Shown piece by piece: positions 33,575 to 45,746 of a DNA stretch of 64,000 nucleotides. Below the pieces are notes generated by a model, which was not told where the DNA came from, did not search any database, and was given only the letters and a program-made list of their open reading frames with translations. The stretch is taken from assembly GCF_949987515.2 (NCBI RefSeq), contig NC_082689.1, positions 103,082,957-103,146,956 of the forward strand, in the 5' to 3' direction. Position numbers and translations under genes: made by a program. Each line of letters opens with the position of its first letter. The stretch's first letter is position 1. Origin of the DNA: Delphinus delphis. Lineage: Eukaryota > Chordata > Mammalia > Artiodactyla > Delphinidae.

Positions 33575-34624
33575 CTCTAGCATGTATAATTAGAAGTGGA
33601 ATTGCTGGGCCACAAGTATCCAAGCGCTCAATTTTGGAAACCGTGAAATGGTTTTCCCAAGAGATGGCATCAAATCAACAACAAAAAAAATGTATAAACG
33701 TAGAAGTTCTTTTTAAATCATGTCTTGCCCAGAGCTTAGCATTTTTTCTAAAATGGTTTTCCACTGGGTTCTTGTGTTGCATTTCCCTGATTATAGTGGA
33801 CTTGTTTATTGTGATCCCTCTTCTGAGAAATGCCTATTGGTGGCTTTTGCTCTATCTCTGTTGTGTTGTCTTTCCTTTATGCATTAGCAGGAGCTCTTTC
33901 TATATTCCAGATGCTAACCTTTTGTCAGTTATAGATGTTCCAAATATCTCCTCCCAGGATATGGCCTGTCATCTCACTTTCTTTTGATGAACAGAGTTCT
34001 TAATTTTAATGTAGTCAGGTTTATTAATCTTTCCTTTTTATAACTAGTGCTTTCTCTTCTCTCTTGTTGAAGAAATCCTCTTGTACTCAAAGTCAGAAAG
34101 ATACTCCCTATATTTTCTTTGAAACTTTGGAAGTCTTGCCTTTCACCTATAAGTCCTTCAGTACCTCTGGAATTTACACAAAGTCCAGAATATATGGTGG
34201 AGGAGAGGATTCAGTTTTATTTTTTTCTCTTTGGACAACCAGTAGTCCCAGCCCCAGTGCCTCCTTCCCTGCTGTCTGCAATGTCACCATATCATGTCAT
34301 GTCCACATAGTACATCTAGTGCTGGCGTCTACTTTGTTTCATTTGTCATATAACTTCTATAACATCATGATAGATCCTGATATCAAATCACCCCCAACCT
34401 ATTCTTTTTCAGCAATGTCTTGACTATTTTTAGCCCTCGGGACTGCCATACATTCTTTAAAATCATCTTGTTAAGTTTTATGAAAAAAATGCTAATTTTA
34501 TTAGTCCTGGGAACTTATTGGGATTGCATTGAATCCATAGACTGGTTCGGGGAGAACTGACGTGTTCAAAATGCTGAGTCTTCCTATGTATGAACATACG
34601 ATGTGTCTCCTAATATCTTTGTCT

Positions 34625-34760
34625 GGGATGAGGAAACTTACGTTCAAAGACGTTAAGTGACCTTCCCCTAGTCACTTGCTAGTTAGTGGAAGGGCCACCA
34701 TTTTTACCCAGAAGTCCTTGCTCTAAGCAGCTAGGCTGTACCATTACTTTGTTTTAGCAA
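34625..34760 (-). repeat. MIR SINE
   Basis: GATGAGGAAACTTACGTTCA ... GTCACTTGCTAGTTAGTGG, reverse MIR. Confidence 0.75.
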
Positions 34761-35069
34761 GGTCTCTCTCCTGGACACCTCAGGCATGGCCCTGAGAGTC
34801 CCATGATCTGCTGACCAGCCACCAAGACAAACATGTTAGCACTTCCCAGGATAGGAGAGGGAGAGCTCAGCCCCCCACAGCTGGGGTGTGCCCAAGGGAG
34901 GGTCTCCATGACTTGCGTGTTCCATGATACATCTATGAGTCGTTCTGGGTTTTATTCCAGCACGAGATCTGTTTGGGAGGAGCTGAGGCTGTGAAGGTAG
35001 GGAAGAAGGTTGGGGAAAGGGACTGGCTTGGGATCTGGATGGGTCACACCCTTGGTGTGAGGCCCACGT
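34761..35069. other. unique intergenic DNA
   Basis: I see no gene or repeat. Confidence 0.4.
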
Positions 35070-35250
35070 GTCAGAACGTTTGAGTTCAATTCCCACCTCT
35101 GCCTTTTTCCAGCTCTGTGACCTTGGGCAAGTCACTTAAGGTTTCTGAGTCACTGTTGTCTCATCTCTAAGGAGGGATACTTTCTGTTTCTCCCAGAGGA
35201 GGTCACTGAGGGAATTAAATTAAGTAGAGCACATAACATGCTTGTCCCAG
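35070..35250 (+). repeat. MIR SINE, near full length
   Basis: GAGTTCAATTCCCACCTCTGCC, TGTGACCTTGGGCAAGTCACTTA, TCATCTCTAAGGAGGG and GAGGGAATTAAATTAAGTAG follow in order. Confidence 0.9.
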
Positions 35251-35885
35251 CCCCCGGGGTCTATCCAGTGAGACTGAGATTAGTCCTGTGAGCTCTGAGT
35301 TTCCCTTCCTGTCCAGGCTGCAGGGGAGCTGGGACTCAGAGCTCACCCACCTTCAGCAAGGACTTTCTTGGATAGAAGGAGAGCAGAGAGGTCTCCCGAC
35401 TATAGCAAGCTTACACACCCACCAGGGAACCCAGAGCAAATTACAGCAGCAGAAGGGGCCCTGACCCTCTGAGCCTTGCACAGTGAACCACTGCCCCTCC
35501 TCCTGCAGCTCAAGCGTTTGCTTAAAGCAATTTTTAATAGGTCCTCAGACAGGGAGATGGCAATTAGGTCTTCTCAAGGCTCCAGGTGCCCTGGAGGGAG
35601 TGGTTGGGTAATCTGATCTGATGAACAGATAAGAAATAGTTATCATTCGCACAGTCTATGTGAACACATGAGATTGCCCTATAGTAGTTTTCCAAACCAT
35701 CAAGACAGTTCTCAAACAAGTTTCCACTCATAGGGAGACTCAGCATGGCCCCTGTATATACTACCGATTTCCTTGTTTTCATAAAGAGCAGGTAAAAAAC
35801 CCAACCGAGCTTGTCTGTACCTCTCCCAAGTCTAAAATCCAGGAACTGAAATGACTAGGCACATAGTACTTTTTAGGTATATCCT
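35251..35885. other. unique intergenic DNA
   Basis: No gene or repeat recognised; small open frames only. Confidence 0.4.
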
Positions 35886-36650
35886 TTAAAACATTGTTTT
35901 TCCACTGAGGTATAACTTAAATTCAGTAAGTTTACAAATCTGAGTGTCCAGCTAACTAAACCTTTACACGTGTATACACTGTGCAACCACCATCCAGATC
36001 CAGCTCTTCAACGTTTCCTGACCCCAGAGGCTCCCTGTGCCCCCCAGTCATGTCCCCAAAGGTGGCTGCTATTCTGACTTCAATCACCATAGATTAGTTT
36101 TGCCTGTTTCTGAAATTCCTATAAATGGAATTCTATCACATGTATTTTTTGCATATGGCTTTGTTTATTTATTAGGTGGCACCAGGTCTCAGTTTTGGCA
36201 GGCAGGCTCCTTAGTTGCAGCTCACCAGCTCCTTAGTTGTAGCACGTGGGCTCCTTAGTTGTGGCATGCAAACTCTTAGTTGCAGCATGCATGTGGGATC
36301 TAGTTCCCTGACCAGGGATCGAACCAGGGCCCCCTGTATTGGGATCACGGAGTCTTAACCAGTGCGCCACCAGGGAGGTCCCTGCATAAGGCTTCTTTAG
36401 CTTAATGTTACCTCTGTGAAATTCATCGGGATATCACATGTCACCGTTGTTTGCTTTTTTCAACTACTGTGTGAAAACCCATTGTCTGATATGTCACGAG
36501 TCATTTTACTATTGGTGGACATTTTGGTTGTTTCCGTTTGGGGCTACTGTGAGTAAAACTGCTGTGAACATCATTGAACATGACTTTTAGTGCACGTGTA
36601 CACCTTTAAATTGGTCTAATCCCAGGAGTCCAATAGTCCAATTTCTGAAT
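35886..36650 (-). mobile_element. old L1 3' region, interrupted by a SINE
   Basis: Minus-strand L1 tail text (CATAGATTAGTTTTGCCTG, TTGTTTCCGTTTGGGGCTAC) resumes on both sides of the SINE at 36162-36382. A second L1 in the same orientation begins at about 36710 with parallel text. Confidence 0.7.
36162..36382 (-). mobile_element. CHR-type tRNA-derived SINE
   Basis: Reverse orientation; the right end reads TTAACCAGTGCGCCACCAGGGAGGTCCC. Flanked by TGCATATGGCTT (36150-36161) and TGCATAAGGCTT (36383-36394), a 12-base duplication with one mismatch. It is clearly older than the copies at 39.8 and 44.9 kb. Confidence 0.85.
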
Positions 36651-36670
36651 TATGATAGGTATTGAATTTT

Positions 36671-36713
36671 CTTTCTTTCTCTCTTCCTTCCTTCCTTCCT
36701 TCCTTCCTCTTTC
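36671..36713. repeat. (CTTT)n(CTTC)n microsatellite
   Basis: Runs of CTTT then about six TTCC units between two L1 copies. Confidence 0.9.
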
Positions 36714-37985
36714 TAAAATCACTTTTATGATAGAATTTGCAGTATATAATTTACATACAATCAAATCCTCCAATTTTAATTGTACATTATAATGAGTTTT
36801 GACAAATGTATATGGTTGTGTAACCACCACAGTCATCAAGATATGAAACAGTCCTATTATTCCAAATAGTCTCCTTGTGTCCCTTTGCAGTCACCTTTCC
36901 CCATCCCCAGCCCCTGGCAACTGCTCACTTGATTTCTGTCATTATAGTTTTGCCTTTTCTAGAATTTCATATAAGTGAAACTGTAGTTTCTATAGTCCTT
37001 CATGCCTCATCCCTTTCACTCAACATAATTATTTTGAGGTTCATTTGTGTTATTGCATATGTCATAGTTCAATCCTTTTTATTGTGATATACTGCACTTT
37101 ATTTTTCCATTTATCTGTTGATGGACTTTCAGGATATTTTTTTCCATTTGGGGGGTCTTTTTAATAAAGCTGCTATCATTATTTTCTACAGTTCTTTGCA
37201 CAGAAATGCGTTTTCATTTTGGGGGGTAAATACCAAGAAGTAGGATTATTGAGTTACATGGTAAGTATATATCTAACTTGATAAGAAATTGCCAAACTGC
37301 TTTTCAAAGTGGTTTTACCATTTTGTTTTCCCACAAGCAGAGTGTATGAGAGTTCAAGTTCTTCCATATCCTCACCTACACTTGGTATTGTCAATCTTTT
37401 TAATTTTAGCCAGTTGTAGAAATACGTAATTGTATCTCATTTGTTTTTATTTATCTTGTCTTATACCTATTGGCCACTTAAATATCTTCTTTGATTAAGG
37501 ACTGTTAAGATCTTTTACTTTTTAAAAAATTGGGTTGTATTCTCATTAAATTGTAAGAATTCTTTATATTTTCAGGATATGTCTTTTATCAGATATGTAT
37601 CTTGGGAATGTTTTCTCCCAGGCTGTCACTTGTCTTTTTATTTTGTTAACAGTGTCTTTTGAAGAGCACAATTTTTAAATTTTGGTCAAGTCCATTATAT
37701 TTATCTTTTTTTATATAGTTTATGTATTTTTGTGTCTTATCTAAGAAATTCTTGCATAATCCAAGATCAAGATTATTCCTATATTTTCTTCTATACCTTT
37801 TATAGTTTTAGCTATTACATTTTAGGTCTATGATTCGTTACAAGTTAAATCTTGTATAGTATCAGATAAGGGTCAAGGAATACTTTTTTGCATATGAAAT
37901 TCCAGTTGATCCAGCACATTTGTTGAAAAGTCCATCTTTTCCCCATTGAATTACCTCAGCATCCTTGTCAAAAATTCATGTCTAT
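36710..37985 (-). mobile_element. old L1 (ORF2 to 3' end), decayed
   Basis: Minus-strand L1 text throughout, for example TCTGTTGATGGACTTTCAGG, TTTTATCAGATATGTATC and TTGATCCAGCACATTTGTTG. It has no usable frame. Confidence 0.8.
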
Positions 37986-38250
37986 ATGACAGAGTTGTTG
38001 TGAGAATTAAATGGAACTTTGAAAGCACTAAACATTAATAACTGGCACATAGTAATTGCATAACAATTATTCTCACATTTATAATCATTTAAAATATTAA
38101 TTTATAATATGTAATTATTTCAGTTAGATTTTCTGCAAAATAGATGTAATACCACACAACTTGTAGGGTTTTGTGAGGATTTGGTGAGGAGTCATGTAAA
38201 TAGAACTTTTAACAGTATCTGCATGCAGTAAGTTCTCAACAAACAATCTT
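37986..38250 (+). repeat. two MIR 3' pieces
   Basis: TTGTTGTGAGAATTAAATGG ... GGCACATAGTAATTGCATAA (about 37990-38080), then TTGTGAGGATTTGGTGAGGA ... GTAAGTTCTCAACAAAC (about 38150-38250). Confidence 0.65.
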
Positions 38251-38800
38251 CTTTTCTGTATGACAGTGCCTAAAGTAGACACTCTCTAAACAACAGCTAT
38301 TATCTTGTGTACCTCTGTAAACCCTCATATGATGAATAATACATGAAAAGATTTTACGAAACTGTTAATGCTAATATCCCATATGAAGCAATAAGGATTT
38401 ATTATTTTTTGCCTTAAAACCTGGGTAAGTTTTTAAAAAAAGTGAAACTCATCGTTGCTAAGAATGAGGGAAAATGAGCGCTCTTTTATACTGTTGGTAA
38501 TAGTGCAAATTAACCCAGACTTCCTGTAAGGCAATCTAGCAATATAAATCAAAACCTGTTAAAACATGCATACATTTTGGCCTAGCAATTCAATTTTTAG
38601 GAATTTTAGCTCAAGAAAACAATTAAGATTGCGTGTTGAGAACAGTGTCCAAAGATGTTCACTGTAATAATATATATAGTTAGAAAAAACTTATAACTAA
38701 CTAAATGCCTGACAAATAGTTGAATACACTACTGTACATTCATGTAATAATATACAAGACCCCCCTCCTTTAAAACGATGCAGTAGAAAAATGTTTTATG
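38251..38800. other. AT-rich non-coding DNA, probably old LINE
   Basis: Contains L1-like ORF2 tail text (TGAATACACTACTGTACATTCATG) but it is too decayed for me to orient firmly. Confidence 0.35.
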
Positions 38801-38804
38801 ATGT

Positions 38805-39650
38805 GTTCATTTTTTCATTCAACAAATATTTGTTGCAGGCACTGGGCTGGGCATCCGTGCTGTGATGAAGCACTAGACAGACAGTAGAGGGCAGTAAGTG
38901 CTGGGATAGGAGAGGGTAAGGTGCTAAAGGACCACACACAAAGATGCCGCGGTCAGATTTGACCTGAGTTTGCTGTCTAGATGGGAGTCAGAGCTCCCAT
39001 AGTGAGTGATATCTTAGTTGAGACCTGAAGGATGAGTAGGGGCTGAGCAGAGAAAGATGTGGGGTTGGTGAGCAGATGGACCAGGGCTCCAGGCAAAGGA
39101 AACCATGTTACCACAAGTTCCAAGAGATTCTTGTAAGCTTTTATGCTAAAGAGTGAACCGATCAGCTTTCACATTTTAGAAGGGCTTCTCTCCAGTGTGA
39201 ATGGGGTGGATTGGAGGGGACCATTTTAGAAAGTAAGAAGACCAGTTAGAGACTGTTGGATTAGTTCACAGACAATAATGGCCTGATGTCTGGGAGAGGG
39301 TGGTGTTGGAAAGAAGTAGGCGGATCCAACAGATATTTAGAAAGGACCCGATGATTGATTGGGTATGGGCAGTGAGGAGGGGAAGAGGGACACCAGCGAG
39401 GTGTCGGGCTTGGCCATCTGGATCAAGAGTGATCCTCTCAGAAGATGGGGAACTCTAGGGAGGGACACTGGGAGGAAAGGAGGAAGAGGTGTTAAGTTCT
39501 GCTTGGATTACATTCACTTTGAGTTCCTCTTAGTGAAGAAGCTCAGTAGATGGTTGGGGATTAGAGTCCGTAGCTCAGGAGAAAGATCAAAACTGAAAGG
39601 GGAGAGTAATCTCATAGATGGGTGATGAGTGGACACAAGAGAGTGGGTAA
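38805..39650 (+). mobile_element. ancient LINE-like repeat, family uncertain
   Basis: Starts TTCATTCAACAAATATTTGTTG and runs through GGCTGGGCATCCGTGCTGTGA, GAAGGGCTTCTCTCCAGTGTG and AGAAGATGGGGAACTCTAGG. This order recalls a long ancient mammalian repeat whose family name I cannot give. No coding frame survives. Confidence 0.5.
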
Positions 39651-39758
39651 GAACTCATAGGCCAGTATTTTTGAAACTGCAGATCTTAACCCCCCTTAGT
39701 GAACTATGAAATCAGTGTAGTGGGACATGTCCAACATTAAAAACAAAGAAAAGATAGA

Positions 39759-39967
39759 GGGCTTCCCTGGAGGCGCAGCGGTTGAGAGTCCGCCTGCCGA
39801 TGCAGGGGACACGGGTTCGTGCCCCGGTCCGGGAAGATCCCACATGCTGCGGAGCGGCTGGGCCCGTGAGTCATGGCCGCTGAGCCTGCGCGTCCAGAGC
39901 CTGTGCTCCACAACGGGAGAGGCCACAGCAGTGAGAGGCCGCGTACTGCAAAAAAAAAAAAAAAAAA
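39759..39967 (+). mobile_element. CHR-2-type tRNA-derived SINE, young
   Basis: Full-length copy from GGCTTCCCTGGAGGCGCAGC to an A18 tail. It contains the tRNA A/B-box-like region and GGGACACGGGTTCGTGCCCC. Flanked by about AAACAAAGAAAAGATAG on the left and a copy with four extra bases on the right. It is nearly identical to the copy at 44869, which points to recent activity. Confidence 0.95.
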
Positions 39968-39986
39968 CAAAGAAAAGAAAAGATAG

Positions 39987-41010
39987 AATAAAAAAATCTA
40001 AGAGTGCATCCATAAATAAGGGTAAGGATTGTTTCATGAAAATTTTTTTAGATTATATATGGATAAAAGACTGCCATAGTGTGTGAAGAGGGTCACAAAC
40101 ATTTACCCTGTCCCCAGGTGCGGCTTGCCTCCACTTGATGAGTGAGAAGCTGTCCCAATGTGTGTATTTAAATCAATATTTATGCCCCTTGATAGTTTGC
40201 AGCAGGGAGGTTCAACTGAAAGAAAGGTTGACCATTGAGTCCTCAAATGAACTCATCAACTAGTAAACAGATATAAACATATGGGAAAGCACCTGAATCC
40301 TGGATTTCTCATAACCTAATTTTTCCCTATTAAGGTTTTTTAAATTTTAAGATAGTGGAGGTGACATTGGTTTGATGGAGACACAGTCCCTCGGTGGGTG
40401 TTTCCTTGTCCCTGGAGTCAAGAACCCTTGTTCTTATGCTAGGTAGTCCCTTTCATGTCAATTTCCTGAAATTAACTCTTAGAGCACAATTATTTATGGC
40501 TATAAATCTTTAGGTTCTGGGAATCCAAAGCGGTAAAGCCAGGCTGAACTGGCTCAGGAAGACTGGAAATAAAGTCTGGAGTAGAATGAGGGGGGCTGAT
40601 GGGGCAGCACATATATAAAGGAAGCTGGTGTTTGAGTCCTTGCCGTCTGCCTCCTGGCCATGGAGGGCACATTTCTCAGTGAGCCTTTGTTCCCAAACTC
40701 ATAAAATAGAGACATAAAGTCCTCCTCTACAAACATTGCCTCTTTGTTGAGAGTATCAAAACAAGATGCGATATGGAGCAGGGTTTTGTAAATTGTAAAT
40801 CATCTACAAATGCCTGGCAGCGCGCCTTGGATTAACAGTCCTTGGATTGACTTTTCAAAACAGGAGGTAAAGCTAAGGGAGGATCAGGTTCCTAGGGTTT
40901 TTTCGGTTGTATCATAAACGCTCTGTTCTCTCAGTTACAGTGCAAGCACTGTGGAGACTCCACACCGCTCCTGTGGTTACTAGATTACAGACGACAACAG
41001 GGGACAGCAA
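39987..41010. other. intergenic, no gene seen
   Basis: Unique-looking sequence. I recognise no element. Confidence 0.4.
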
Positions 41011-41014
41011 GCCT

Positions 41015-41170
41015 GCAGACTCAGACCAGCGTTGGAATCCCAACTCCACCTCTGGCTCACTCCACCCTGAGTGCAAATATGTAATGGGAACAATAGCACC
41101 TTCTTCAAAGGGTTGTTTGAATGACACAATACAGTAAACATGTGAGCATAGTATATGTTCATTAAGTCTC
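41015..41170 (+). repeat. MIR SINE
   Basis: GGAATCCCAACTCCACCTCTGGC ... GGGTTGTTTGAATGACACAATA ... TATGTTCATTAAGT, in MIR order. Confidence 0.75.
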
Positions 41171-41284
41171 AGTTCTCGCTAAGAAAGCCCCAATCTTCCC
41201 CCTCCATGCTGGGTGGATGAGGCTGGACCTCTCCATTCTCAACTCCCTGCGTCTCAGAAATGCCCCTTCTCTTGTGTCACAAGT

Positions 41285-41400
41285 TCCTAAACTTTGATGT
41301 ACAAATGCTCTCGGGTAACACGATTAAAAATTGAGTCTCTGGGACCAGTCCCCAGGCAACTGAGACACGCCTGTAACACTCTCGCCTGCCCTGGTGTCTC
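41285..41400 (+). repeat. possible MER5-type remnant
   Basis: CTAAACTTTGATGTACAAAT followed by GAGTCTCTGGGACCAG resembles a MER5 element, much decayed. Confidence 0.25.
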
Positions 41401-43195
41401 CCTGTGACAGATGGCCAGTGCGGAGGCCTCCAGGACACTGTCTACCCTTTGAGGCTCTGGCCAGAGCTTGGACTCTGCCTCTCCCCTGGGTTCCCTTATT
41501 CAAGGTCAGAAATAAAAGAAAGGACTTAACGCTGACAGAGCGACATGCAGTTTGCCCATCGAGCTGGCTGCTCCACGGATGTTACCCCTGGAGCCAAGAG
41601 GCCCCTGGTGGGCCCCCCATCAAGCCTGTGTCCAAGGCCATGTCCCCACCCATCTCACGCACACACACCTGGAAACACCCTAAACCGAGGAGGAGCAGCC
41701 CTGACAGCCCTGGGGGAAGAAGGGAGAGATTTCGTCTTTCTCTATTTTAAGCAGAAGTGTTAGGCTGGCCCTCAGCCCCAGCAGGGTCTCCACCAGGGCT
41801 GGGGAAGGTCCTTGCCCACCTCTGGGAGCAGGTACTCTAAAAAGTCCTTCTAGGCACCTCCTCACGCAGGCCTTCTCCTGGGCAATCACTCCTGCAGGGG
41901 CAGCTCCAGAATTTCTATGTTGGGGGGACTAGGTATAGGAATGGGGGCCTGGGCCTTGACCTACCAGAATGCTGTTTTTCAGCTAAACTGCCTGTTATAT
42001 AACGCAGTTTTCTAGAGGTGTTTTCTTCCCACTTGAGTAAGATCAAGAAAACAATTGTAGATAGGTGACGATATTATTATTGTTTTAACTGTTATTGTAA
42101 CTAGCGCTTTTTGACGATTCCTTCTTTATGATCATAAATCCAAAGGGCTCAGTAAACCATGACTTTGCACAATTTGTTTGGCCGTCAAACCCTTCCTAAA
42201 TGAACGTGAAACAATTTATAGTCTTTATTTCTCTGGCTTGGTTTGAATACTCATCCATTTCGTGTGTTTGATTATAGGGTGCTGTCCCAGACCCCTCAGG
42301 GAGATCAGAGACCACACAGTATTTATACCATGTTACTTTCCTAAAACCTTTCAAATTCTGAATTTCCAAAGGCACCTGGCTCCCAGAGTTTTGGATAAGG
42401 GATTGTGGGCCTTATTCAAGAATCAGAGTTGGTATTGTTGCTGTTCAGGAGGGGTGGAGGTGTGTCGAGACTAGAGACCTGTACCCGCCCCCAGCCTCCT
42501 ACCCACCCCTTCCCCGCACTGCTCTCCTGGAGCAGCTGGTCTTCAGACACCCTTTGCCATCAGCTTCTGGATGGCCTGTGGCCGGCTGCATCGGACCCAC
42601 CTCAGGCCAGATTCTTGCCAGGACTCAGAGCTGTGCCCAGGACGAGCTCCCCGTGCAGGAGCCCCTAGCGCTGTGCCCGCTTTCCCAGCCCACGTGTGTG
42701 TGGCAGCTTTTCACACTGGGTCACAGGGTGTACTGTGGCTCTAAGCCCTAAGCAGAGCCTGGGAAGACGCCAAGGCAGCTGTTAACACCCAGCAGTAATG
42801 AATCACTGGGATTACCTCTGGCACCTTCATCAGAGGTGCTCTCAGCCAGAACTCACAGGCACCTGCCAACACTTGTGGGCTCCCATCTCCAGCAAGTCAA
42901 GCAGGCTGAGGAGGGAAGGGGGAGGGCGGAGTCTCTCCTGGATGGAAGCAGAGGCTGCTGTGACCCATCAGACTCCAAGGGCTCCAGAGGTGTTTGTGGG
43001 CCCCAGAAGGACAGGGCCACATCCATTTGACCCCCACTGTATCCTAGCACAGCACCTGGCCTTCGAGAGGAGCTCAGGCTTATTAGCTGAACTTATTAAT
43101 TAACCCAAGTGGCACTCACTGAACTCATCAGGTGACAGAATAGAAAGAGGTCAGAAGCTCCCCACGGGTCAGTTGTAGCTGTGGGAGCTTTAATG
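41401..43195. other. intergenic, no gene seen
   Basis: Mixed GC sequence. Frames up to 118 residues have no recognisable domain. I find no clear transposon. Confidence 0.4.
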
Positions 43196-43199
43196 CGGT

Positions 43200-43385
43200 G
43201 CCTACTGTGTGCAGAGCCCTACTAAGTGCCAGGCCCTCTCTAGTCCAGGCTTTATGATACCACGTGAAGGAGAGATTTTTATCCCTATTTATAGATGATA
43301 CGTTCAGGCACACAGAAGTCGAGAGGCTTTCTGAAGCTCTCCCCAGTCAGCCTGCCTCCAAAGTCTGAGTCACTTCTGTCCTGCG
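43200..43385 (-). repeat. MIR SINE, near full length
   Basis: CCTACTGTGTGCAGAGCCCTACTAAGTGCCAGG ... TTATAGATGATACGTTCAGG ... GTCAGCCTGCC, reverse MIR. Confidence 0.85.
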
Positions 43386-43706
43386 CTGCTGCCCAAGAGC
43401 AACCCATCTGTCTTCCACTCACAGTGGGGCTGAGCCACCACGCTCCACTGCCATCCTTCCTTTTCTGAATAGAAACAACTGCCGGGGCCTGGAGGAGAGA
43501 CACCAACAGCTTTCTCCAAGGGCAGGGAGCCAGGAGGCAAGGATGGGGAGGGACTGGAGGAGGAGGGGAAGGTGGGGGGAAGAAGAAGAGGAGATTCCCC
43601 ATTTCCTGGGATTGAGTTCCCACTGCATGGTTCGTTCTGCTTTCAAACCCTCTTCCCTCTTCCTGAACTTCCAAATCACAGCTTCTTTACAAGCTTGAGG
43701 ATTTTT

Positions 43707-44040
43707 TTTTTAAAGGGAAATTGGGACCAGATTGTGAAGGGTCTTTTATTATACATTTCTTTATTTTTTATATAAATTTATTTATTTAATTTATTTATTA
43801 TCTTTGGCTGCGTTGGGTCTTCGTTGCAGTGTGCCGGCTTCTCATTGCGGTGGCTTCTCTCGTCGCGGAGCACGGGCTGTAGGCATGCGGGCTTCAGTAG
43901 TTGTGGCACGCGGGCTCAGTAGCTGTGGCGCACGGACTTAGTTGCTCCGCGGCACGTGGGATCTTCCCGGACCAGGGCTCGAACCCGTGTCCCCTGCACT
44001 GGCAGGTGGATTCTTAACCATTGTGCCTCCAGGGAAGCCC
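43707..44040 (-). mobile_element. CHR-type SINE with possible 3' transduced segment
   Basis: The insertion is bounded by an exact 16-base duplication AAGCTTGAGGATTTTT (43691-43706 and 44041-44056). Reading the minus strand, the SINE body spans about 44040-43795 and ends in an A/T-rich tail. About 60 bases of different sequence (43712-43770) follow, then a second A-run and the duplication. That layout fits read-through past the SINE tail before reinsertion. Confidence 0.8.
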
Positions 44041-44816
44041 AAGCTTGAGGATTTTTCTCATCTCGATTTCCCACGACCCAGCACTGTTCCCTACCCGCTA
44101 CACCCCTGGTTCAGTGGTCCACACAGATGAGCATCATTGCTCTTGCAAGGCTGGGACAGATCAAAGCTTGGCCTTGCTTTCAGTGAAATCGTGAGAAGCC
44201 ATGTTTGATACTCCTTCCCACCTGTGGGAGGCATCCCCGAGAGCCACGCTCTGAGTAATCCCCTCCCCTTAAGGGTGACCTGGATTCAGTGGTTCACTTC
44301 CAGGGGGTAGAACGTCAGGAGGCTCCACGTTTACCTTTGTTGTTCATTTGTAGGAATCACCTCACCCTGGGATCTAGGAGCAGTGATCTTAGGGTCTGAT
44401 TGAACGCTATGAAGCTGCTGCCGACACAAATATGCATTACGCGCAGAGGCTTGTGAGCCCCACCTTGGAGACCTGCATTTACAGCCTCCAAGTAAAGGGT
44501 CAGTTTCCTGAATGGTTACTATTTCTTTTAAACAGCACTGACAGTTTACCATCCACTGCGTGTGACTGAAGTCCCACTACGGTTAGGAGCTCTGTCACGG
44601 TTTGAATGCAGCCCATCTGTCTCTAGACTGCCTCTCTGATGTTTGTTTGTTTGTTTGTCTTAAAGCAGCTTGTGGAAGTTTTTGTTGTAGTTTGCTCTGC
44701 TTTGGTCTAGGTATAGTGTATGTATAGTGAAATGCACACATCTTAAGTGTGCAGTTAGATGAGTTTTGACAAATATACACCTTGTGTAACTCACCCCAAA
44801 ACCAAGATGTACAACC

Positions 44817-45057
44817 TTACGGCCACTACGGAAAATAGTATGGAGGTTCCTTAAAAAACTAAAAATAGGGCTTCCCTGGTGGTTCAGTGGTTGAGAGTCC
44901 GCCTGCCGATGCAGGGGACACGGAGTCATGCCCCGGTCCAGGAAGATCCCACATGCCGCGGAGCGGCTGGGCCCGTGAGCCGTGGCCCCTGAGCCTGCGC
45001 GTCGGGAGCCTGTGCTCCGCAACGGGAGAGGCCACAGCAGTGAGAGGCCCGCGTACC

Positions 45058-45088
<31 letters not shown>

Positions 45089-45746
45089 CACTAAAAATAG
45101 AGTTACCATATGATCCAGCAATCCCACTCCTGGGCATATATTCAGAAAAGATAAAAACTCTAATTTGAAAAGATACACACACTCCAATGTTCAGAGCAGC
45201 AATATTTACAATAGCCAAGATGTGAATGCAACCTAAGTGTCCACTGACAGATGAATGGATAAAGAAGATGTGATACACATATACAATGGAATATTACTCA
45301 GCCATAAAAAAGAATGAAATAACACCATTTGTAGCAACATGGGTGGACCTAGAGAGTATCATACTAAGTGAAGTAAGCCAGACAAAGACAAATATCATAT
45401 GATATCACTTATGTGTGGAATTTTAAAAAATGATACCAGTGAACTTATTTACAAAACAGGAACAGACTCACAGACCCAGAAAACAAACTTATGGTTACCA
45501 AAGAGGAAAGGGTGGGGGGAGGATAAATTAGGAGTTAGGAATTAGCAGATATGAGCTACTATATATAAAATAGACAACCAGCAAGGACCTACTGTAGAGC
45601 ACAGGGAACTATATTCAACACCTTATAATAACCTATAATGGAAAAGGATCTGAAAAAGTATATATGTATGTATAACTGAATCACTTTGCTGTACACCAGA
45701 AACTAACATGACATTGAAAGTCAACTATACTTCAGTTAAAAGAAAA
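44817..45746 (+). mobile_element. L1 3' fragment (ORF2 end and 3'UTR) inside an older L1
   Basis: Begins near the ORF2 C-terminus (CTACGGAAAATAGTATGGAGG) and ends CTTCAGTTAAAAG plus an A-run. Flanked by AAGATGTACAACCT (44803-44816) and AAGATATACAACCT. A SINE interrupts it at 44869-45089. Confidence 0.9.
44869..45089 (+). mobile_element. CHR-2-type SINE inside an L1
   Basis: Full-length copy with a long A tail. Flanked by ACTAAAAATAG at 44858-44868 and 45090-45100. It is the youngest of three nested insertions here. Confidence 0.95.

Larger units (their letters stand above)
31060..34610 (-). mobile_element. old L1 fragment (ORF2/3' end), interrupted twice
   Basis: The L1 pieces are 31060-31571 and 33575-34610, read on the minus strand; they join smoothly at the repeated CTCTAGA / CTCTAGC. 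The second piece matches L1 ORF2 text read in reverse and is full of stops. A plus-strand L1 3' segment (31572-33347) and a hAT element (33364-33574) sit between. Confidence 0.75.
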
